Positions 59,472 through 64,000 of a stretch of DNA of 64,000 bases are shown one piece after another (positions within the stretch are counted from its first letter, which is position 1; each line of letters starts with the position of its first letter). Source of the DNA: Mesorhizobium ciceri biovar biserrulae WSM1271 (lineage in GTDB: Bacteria > Pseudomonadota > Alphaproteobacteria > Rhizobiales > Rhizobiaceae); the NCBI RefSeq assembly GCF_000185905.1, contig NC_014923.1, positions 4,115,501 to 4,179,500 on the forward strand. The letters are read 5' to 3'. The notes under the pieces were generated by a model. It was not told the DNA's origin and ran no database searches. It saw nothing but the letters and a program-made list of their open reading frames with translations. Position numbers and translations under genes: made by a program.

Positions 59472-59618
59472 TTCACTGGCGTCGCCGGAGAAAATCAAGC
59501 GCAATCGGTGATTTGGGAGATACGGGCGATCAGTATGTTGCGCCTGCCTAAAATTGAGGCAGCTGAAATATGACCTTGATCAGCCTTTGCCTCGTGCCCG
59601 GGCAAATGCGTTTACCGG

Positions 59619-59855
59619 CTAGAAAGCACGGAACGTGACGACGGTGAACGTGTCCTTGATGCCGGGGAGAATCTGCACCTTTTCGTTGACGAAATGGCCG
59701 ACGTCTTCCTCGTCGTCGACATAGAATTTGGCGAGCAGATCGTAGTTGCCGGCGGTGGAGTAGATTTCCGAGGCGATCTCGGCATCGGCAAGCGCGCTGG
59801 CAACCTCATAGGATTTGCCGAGCTCGCATTTGATCTGCACGAAAAACGCCTTCAT
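59619..59855 (-). CDS. Stand-alone Lrp/AsnC ligand-binding (RAM) domain protein
   Basis: A 78-residue protein consisting only of the RAM domain of Lrp/AsnC regulators (FFVQIKCELGKSYEVASALAD, IASEIYSTAGNYDLLAKFYV, VQILPGIKDTFTVVTF), with no DNA-binding part. Such proteins bind amino acids as octamers or decamers and may modulate full-length Lrp proteins. It is monocistronic; 264 bases with no other signal separate it from the divergent DUF4864 gene. Confidence 0.88.
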   Translation of the reverse strand: MKAFFVQIKCELGKSYEVASALADAEIASEIYSTAGNYDLLAKFYVDDEEDVGHFVNEKVQILPGIKDTFTVVTFRAF

Positions 59856-60119
59856 GGCTTCGTCCCGCTAAACGTCCAAGTCCAGCGGCCCTTCTGGCAG
59901 ACTGGAGGCGGGCTTTCAAGCGCTGGAATCCGTACTCTGCCGGCCCAGGCCTGGGCTGCGACCTGCCGCAGCTCTCCGCCAGCATGCAACCTGCCGCCGA
60001 GCGCCACCGATTATTCGCGATCGCTGAAACCGCGATGCGCTGCCAAGCGTATGTTATGATGCGTCTTCGGACAGCACCATTTCAAGGGAAGATGTTTCGC
60101 GGGACAACGGAGACAGGCC

Positions 60120-60539
60120 ATGCGCCGCGCCTTTTTCGCATTCGCAGTCGTTCCATTCCTCTGGGTGTCGTCGGCATTGGCCGGCGATGCCGAGATCAAG
60201 GCAGGCCAGTCCGTCATCGACGGTCAGCTAAAGGCCCTCATCGCCAATGACGGCGCCACCGCCTACAGCTTCGCCGCCCCGAATGTGAAGCGGATCTTCC
60301 CGACCGTCGATGCCTTCATGAACATGGTGACCAACGGCTATCCGCCGGTGCGCAAGCCGCAGACTTATTCCTTCGGCAAGGTCGAGGAGACCGGTCCGGG
60401 TTCGATCGTCCAGCAGGTGCTGATCGTCGGCCCCGATGGCAAGGATTACGAGGCGGTCTATACGCTGCAGCAGCAGCCCGACGGCACGTTCCAGATCACC
60501 GGCTGCAGCCTGCGCGCCTCGAATTCGCTCAGCACTTGA
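60120..60539 (+). CDS. DUF4864 exported protein
   Basis: A 139-residue protein with a signal peptide (AFFAFAVVPFLWVSSALAG, cleavage near 22). The mature part, IDGQLKALIANDGATAYSFAAPNVKRIFPTVDAF and PQTYSFG-type segments ending in ITGCSLR, matches DUF4864, an NTF2-like periplasmic family of unknown function. It converges with tgt, with only four bases between. Confidence 0.82.
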   Translation: MRRAFFAFAVVPFLWVSSALAGDAEIKAGQSVIDGQLKALIANDGATAYSFAAPNVKRIFPTVDAFMNMVTNGYPPVRKPQTYSFGKVEETGPGSIVQQVLIVGPDGKDYEAVYTLQQQPDGTFQITGCSLRASNSLST

Positions 60540-60543
60540 GGCC

Positions 60544-61674
60544 TTACAGCAACGGGATATCGCCCCTCGCCCAGCCCTCGGTGATTTCGGCGCCGCGCGC
60601 CTCGAAGGTGCCAGCCTCGATCGCAGCGCGGATGTCCTGCATCAGTTTCTGGTAGTAGGACAGGTTGTTCCACGTCAAAAGCATGGCGCCGAGCGCTTCC
60701 TGCGAGCGCACCAGATGATGCAGATAGGCGCGTGAGTAGTCCCGGGCGGCCGGGCAGTCGCTTTCCTCGTCGAGCGGCCGCGGATCGTCAGCATGGCGGG
60801 CGTTGCGCAGATTGACCTTGCCGCGCCTTGTATAAGCAAGGCCGTGGCGGCCGGCCCGTGTCGGCATCACGCAGTCGAACATGTCGATGCCGCGCGCCAC
60901 CGATTTCAGGATATCGTCAGGCGTGCCGACGCCCATCAGATAGCGCGGCTTGTTATCAGGCAGCTCCGGACAGGTGATGTCGAGCATCTCGAGCATCACC
61001 GCTTGCGGTTCGCCGACGGCCAGGCCGCCGACCGCATAGCCCTTCAACTCCATCGCGCTCAGCGCCTGCGCCGAACGCACCCGCAGCGCTGCGTTGTCGC
61101 CGCCTTGCACGATGCCGAACATCGCCTTGCCCGGCTGGTCGCCGAACGCCGTCTTGCAGCGCTCGGCCCAGCGCAGCGACAGCTCCATGGCGCGCTCGAT
61201 CTCCTTCATTTCGGCCGGCAGCGCCGTGCATTCGTCGAGCTGCATCTGGATATCGGAATCGAGCAGCCCCTGAATCTCGATGGACCGCTCCGGCGACATC
61301 TCGTAGGCGGCGCCATCGATATGCGAGCGGAAGGTGACGCCCTTTTCGGTCAGCTTTCTCAGCTTCGACAGCGACATTACCTGGAAACCGCCACTGTCGG
61401 TCAGGATCGGATGCGGCCAGCGGGCGAATTCATGCAAGCCGCCGAGCCGCGCCACACGCTCGGCGCCTGGCCGCAGCATCAGATGGTAGGTGTTGCCAAG
61501 GATGATGTCGGCGCCGACGCCGCGCACCTGGTCCATATACATCGTCTTGACGGTACCGCCGGTGCCGACCGGCATGAAGGCCGGCGTGCGGATTTCGCCG
61601 CGCGGCATGTCGATCACGCCGCGCCGCGCCTTGCCGTCGATTGCCAAAACCTTGAAGCTGAACTGCTTAGCCAT
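60544..61674 (-). CDS. tgt: Queuine tRNA-ribosyltransferase with degenerate zinc motif
   Basis: A 376-residue TIM-barrel enzyme that swaps guanine 34 for preQ1 in GUN-anticodon tRNAs. TDSGGFQVMSL (Asp93), FGIVQGG (187-192 region) and FDCVMPTRAGRHG (nucleophile Asp267) are intact. The structural zinc site, normally C-x-C-x-x-C plus a His, reads S-D-C-P-A-A at 306-311, so two of three cysteines are lost, while YLHHL remains. Activity is still likely because the catalytic residues are present. ATG at 61674; overlaps the small upstream gene by eight bases. Confidence 0.95.
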   Translation of the reverse strand: MAKQFSFKVLAIDGKARRGVIDMPRGEIRTPAFMPVGTGGTVKTMYMDQVRGVGADIILGNTYHLMLRPGAERVARLGGLHEFARWPHPILTDSGGFQVMSLSKLRKLTEKGVTFRSHIDGAAYEMSPERSIEIQGLLDSDIQMQLDECTALPAEMKEIERAMELSLRWAERCKTAFGDQPGKAMFGIVQGGDNAALRVRSAQALSAMELKGYAVGGLAVGEPQAVMLEMLDITCPELPDNKPRYLMGVGTPDDILKSVARGIDMFDCVMPTRAGRHGLAYTRRGKVNLRNARHADDPRPLDEESDCPAARDYSRAYLHHLVRSQEALGAMLLTWNNLSYYQKLMQDIRAAIEAGTFEARGAEITEGWARGDIPLL

Positions 61675-61936
61675 TGAATTCCTTGTCGTGGACCGGGGCG
61701 TCCGGCGCCTGCTTGTCGAGCGACTGGCGGTAGTGGATGCAGCCGCGCATGAATTTTGGCCAGGGCGGCACGGCGATCGATGGTTCGGTTTTTTCCGGCA
61801 GCAGGTCCCACAGATCGGGGTGATGCCAGCACAATTCATGGCCGGTGGAATCGCGGTGCTGGCGAATGCCGGCGCGCAGTTTTTTCACTTCCGCGATCAG
61901 CGCATCGCGGTCAAAGGCTTGCAGATCATCGTCCAT
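61667..61936 (-). CDS. Small protein overlapping tgt and queA
   Basis: An 89-residue protein: an N-terminal helix (AFDRDALIAEVKKLRAGIRQHRD) followed by GHELCWHHPDLWDLLPEK and VPPWPKFMRGCIHYRQSLDKQ, with two cysteines and several histidines that might bind metal. I recall it only as a conserved rhizobial hypothetical. It overlaps queA by 11 bases at its start and tgt by eight at its end, so all three are translationally linked. Confidence 0.72.
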   Translation of the reverse strand: MDDDLQAFDRDALIAEVKKLRAGIRQHRDSTGHELCWHHPDLWDLLPEKTEPSIAVPPWPKFMRGCIHYRQSLDKQAPDAPVHDKEFNG

Positions 61937-63014
61937 CGCTCGTCTCCGCTCGGAAAAGCAGGCTTGCGTCTCCATAGGAGTAGAACCTGTAACGGTTCGC
62001 GATCGCATGCGCATAGGCCGCGCGCATCGTGTCGAGGCCGCTGAAGGCCGAAACCAGCATGAACAGCGTCGAGCGCGGCAGATGGAAATTGGTCATCAGC
62101 ATGTCGGCGGTGCGAAAACGGTAGCCGGGCGTGATGAAGATATCGGTCGGGCCGGACCACGCAGCCAGAGTACCGTCCTCACGCGCCGCACTCTCCAGCA
62201 GACGCAGCGAGGTCGTGCCGACAGCAACGATGCGCCCGCCCCTTGCTCTTGCGGCATTCAGGGCGTCCGCAGTGGCTTCGCTGACCGACCCGGTCTCGGC
62301 ATGCATCTTGTGGTCGGCGGTGTCGTCCGCCTTGACCGGCAGGAACGTACCGGCGCCGACATGCAAGGTGACGAAGCGGCGTTCGACGCCTTTGGCGTCA
62401 AGCGCTGCAAAAAGCTCCGGCGTGAAATGCAGGCCCGCTGTCGGAGCCGCGACGGCGCCCTCCTCGCTTGCATAGATGGTCTGGTAATCGGCCCGGTCGC
62501 GTTCGTCATCGTCGCGTTTCGAGGCGATATAGGGTGGCAGCGGAATATGGCCTACCGCGTGCAGCGCCTCGTCGAGGAACGGCCCCGACAGGTCGAAGCC
62601 AAGCAGCGCCTCGCCGCCCTCGCCTTTCTCGATCACCGTGGCGTCGAGCTGGCCGAGGAAACAGGAATTGCCGTCATGGCCGAAATGGATGCGGTCGCCG
62701 GCGGCAATGCGCTTGCCCGGCCGCATGAAGGCCAGCCAGCGGTCCGGCGCCATGCGCATATGCAGCGTGGCTTCGACCTGCGCCGTCGCCTCGCCCCGCC
62801 GCCTTATGCCTTTGAGCTGCGCCGGAATGACCTTGGTGTCGTTGAACACCAGCACGTCGCCGGCACTGAGCAAGGACGGCAGGTCGCCAACCGTCCGGTC
62901 CTCGAGCTCTTCGCCGGGCTTGACCAGAAGCATCTTGGCGCTGTCACGCGGCTGCGCCGGGCGGAGCGCGATGCGCTCCTCCGGCAGCTCGAAGTCAAAG
63001 AGATCGACGCGCAT
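61926..63014 (-). CDS. queA: S-adenosylmethionine:tRNA ribosyltransferase-isomerase
   Basis: A 362-residue enzyme that builds epoxyqueuosine on preQ1-tRNA. RVDLFDFELPEERIALRPAQPRD, VFNDTKVIPAQLKG, APTAGLHFTPELF, FVTLHVGAGTFLPV and TNFHLPRSTLFMLVSAF are family blocks. Start ATG at 63014 overlaps the preceding gene's stop by one base. Order ppi-ydcZ-queA-small gene-tgt suggests one operon. Confidence 0.96.
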   Translation of the reverse strand: MRVDLFDFELPEERIALRPAQPRDSAKMLLVKPGEELEDRTVGDLPSLLSAGDVLVFNDTKVIPAQLKGIRRRGEATAQVEATLHMRMAPDRWLAFMRPGKRIAAGDRIHFGHDGNSCFLGQLDATVIEKGEGGEALLGFDLSGPFLDEALHAVGHIPLPPYIASKRDDDERDRADYQTIYASEEGAVAAPTAGLHFTPELFAALDAKGVERRFVTLHVGAGTFLPVKADDTADHKMHAETGSVSEATADALNAARARGGRIVAVGTTSLRLLESAAREDGTLAAWSGPTDIFITPGYRFRTADMLMTNFHLPRSTLFMLVSAFSGLDTMRAAYAHAIANRYRFYSYGDASLLFRAETSDGR

Positions 63015-63463
63015 CAGTAGAGCCGGACGAGCAGCGCTCCGGCCAAGAGCAGCACCGCGCCGGCAACGCGTCCCAGCGAGATTTCACGCACCGCGACGCC
63101 GAGGAAGCCGACGCGGTCGATGAGCATGCCGGCCAGCAACTGGCCGGCGACCAGAAACGCCATCAGCGCGGCAGCACCTATGCGTGGCGTCAGGATCGTC
63201 GACAGCGTGACATAGAAACCGCCGAGCATGCCGCCGGCCACGAACAGCCAGGGCGCCGGCGCTTTCCAGTCGAGCGAGATGCCTTGCAGCTTCACCACCG
63301 TAACGGAGATAATGCCGAGCACGATCGCGCCCGACAAGAACGAAAACGCAGCCGCCGCGACCGGGAGACCCAGGCCGCGCGCCAGCTGCGAATTGATCGG
63401 CGCCTGAATGGCAATGAAGGCGCCGGACAGGATGCCGAGAAGCGACCAGACGACGCCCATCAT
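63014..63463 (-). CDS. YdcZ/DUF606-type DMT transporter
   Basis: A 149-residue membrane protein with five hydrophobic segments. IQAPINSQLARGLGLPVAAAAFSFLSGAIVL-type and RIGAAALMAFLVAGQLLAGMLIDRVG-type segments match the DUF606 single-repeat branch of the drug/metabolite transporter superfamily. Substrate unknown. Its stop overlaps the queA start. Confidence 0.85.
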   Translation of the reverse strand: MMGVVWSLLGILSGAFIAIQAPINSQLARGLGLPVAAAAFSFLSGAIVLGIISVTVVKLQGISLDWKAPAPWLFVAGGMLGGFYVTLSTILTPRIGAAALMAFLVAGQLLAGMLIDRVGFLGVAVREISLGRVAGAVLLLAGALLVRLY

Positions 63464-63475
63464 TGTCGTTTGCCC

Positions 63476-63988
63476 TTACTTGACGTCGGCCGCGACCTTC
63501 AGCGACACGATCTTGTCGGGATCCTGCACCGGCTCGCCGCGCTTGATCTTGTCGACATTGTCCATGCCTTCGATGACCTGGCCCCAGACCGTGTACTGGC
63601 GGTTGAGGAAGGCGGCGTCGTCGAAGCAGATGAAGAACTGCGAATTGGCCGAGTTCGGGTTCTGCGAACGGGCCATCGAGCAGGTGCCGCGGCCATGGTT
63701 GGCGTTGGAAAATTCGGCCTTCAGGTCCGGCTTCTCAGAGCCGCCCATGCCCGCACGGGACGGCGCGAAGGAAGGCTTGCTCGAATTGCCGAACTTGACG
63801 TCGCCGGTCTGGGCCATGAAGCCTTCGATGACGCGGTGGAAGACCACGCCGTCATAGGCGCCTTCCCTAGCCAGTTCCTTGATGCGGGAGACGTGGCCCG
63901 GCGCCAAGTCGGGGAAAAGTTCGATGACGACCGTGCCCTTGGTCGTTTCCATGATGAGCGCGTTCTCGCGGTCCTTGATTTCGGCCAT
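63476..63988 (-). CDS. Cyclophilin-type peptidyl-prolyl isomerase
   Basis: A 170-residue cytoplasmic cyclophilin without signal peptide. Core segments YDGVVFHRVIEGFMAQTGD, FSNANHGRGTCSMARSQNPNSANSQFFICFDDAAFLN and YTVWGQVIEGMDNVDKI carry the active-site Arg, Phe, Gln and the S-Q-F-F-I block. It catalyses cis-trans prolyl isomerisation. It precedes the YdcZ-like gene by 12 bases. Confidence 0.94.
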   Translation of the reverse strand: MAEIKDRENALIMETTKGTVVIELFPDLAPGHVSRIKELAREGAYDGVVFHRVIEGFMAQTGDVKFGNSSKPSFAPSRAGMGGSEKPDLKAEFSNANHGRGTCSMARSQNPNSANSQFFICFDDAAFLNRQYTVWGQVIEGMDNVDKIKRGEPVQDPDKIVSLKVAADVK

Positions 63989-64000
63989 GTCAGATATCCT

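Overview
The window reads as a chromosomal segment of an alphaproteobacterium of the order Hyphomicrobiales, most likely Mesorhizobium or a close relative. Support comes from the GC-rich sequence, alphaproteobacterial families (EipB/DUF1849, DUF1489, DUF6105, BA14K, phasin, pseudo-dihydroorotase PyrC'), a glpD-glpSTPQUV glycerol import locus of the type described in Rhizobium, and several palindromic intergenic repeats of the kind scattered through Mesorhizobium genomes. No plasmid, phage or IS element was seen. Genus is inferred from recall of families, not from a search.

Layout. (1) 1-5.7 kb: translation block rpsB-tsf-pyrH-frr on the minus strand, split between tsf and pyrH by a LysR regulator and a divergent aldo/keto reductase plus NTF2-like secreted protein. 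(2) 5.8-13.3 kb: mixed housekeeping genes (DUF4031, a PlsC-like acyltransferase, EipB, RidA, GDPD, FemAB-like, HIT, PAP2) and a decayed chloramphenicol-phosphotransferase-like gene. (3) 13.3-31 kb: clpA/clpS, phasin, a D,D-carboxypeptidase with SPOR domain, a membrane J-protein/VWA-like pair, sdaA, YdcF, gatC-GNAT-gatA, UPF0173 hydrolase, ruvX and an AidB-type acyl-CoA dehydrogenase. (4) 31-35.2 kb: pyrB-pyrC'-plsY-dprA. (5) 35.3-41.8 kb: a catabolic/transport cassette with a DapA-family aldolase, GntR regulator, complete sugar-type ABC importer and a cytidine-deaminase-fold enzyme. (6) 42-53.7 kb: tRNA-Lys(TTT), a BA14K protein, a probably frameshifted DUF6882 gene, then the glycerol/glycerol-3-phosphate regulon glpR-glpD-glpS-glpT-glpP-glpQ-glpU-glpV-glpK. 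(7) 53.7-59.5 kb: a group II PLP decarboxylase and a four-gene operon encoding a circularly permuted ATP-grasp protein, an alpha-E protein, a transglutaminase-like protein and the proteasome-like Anbu. (8) 59.6-64 kb: a stand-alone RAM-domain protein, DUF4864, and queuosine genes tgt/queA with a small overlapping gene, a YdcZ-type transporter and a cyclophilin.

How the parts work together. The glp genes form a complete route: GlpVPQST(U) imports glycerol, GlpK phosphorylates it, GlpD oxidises glycerol-3-phosphate, and GlpR probably acts on an operator array of five TTCG cores spaced exactly 11 bp apart over the glpD promoter. The two ATPases look complementary and asymmetric: GlpT has a degenerate signature motif and GlpS lacks the switch histidine. 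The Anbu operon is a conserved association of unknown function whose members suggest ATP-dependent peptide bond formation coupled to peptide cleavage; here all three of its intergenic gaps hold different palindromic repeats. Other points of interest are loss of most of the zinc-binding cysteines in Tgt, loss of the catalytic metal motif in PyrC', and a roughly 29-residue insertion in GatA.
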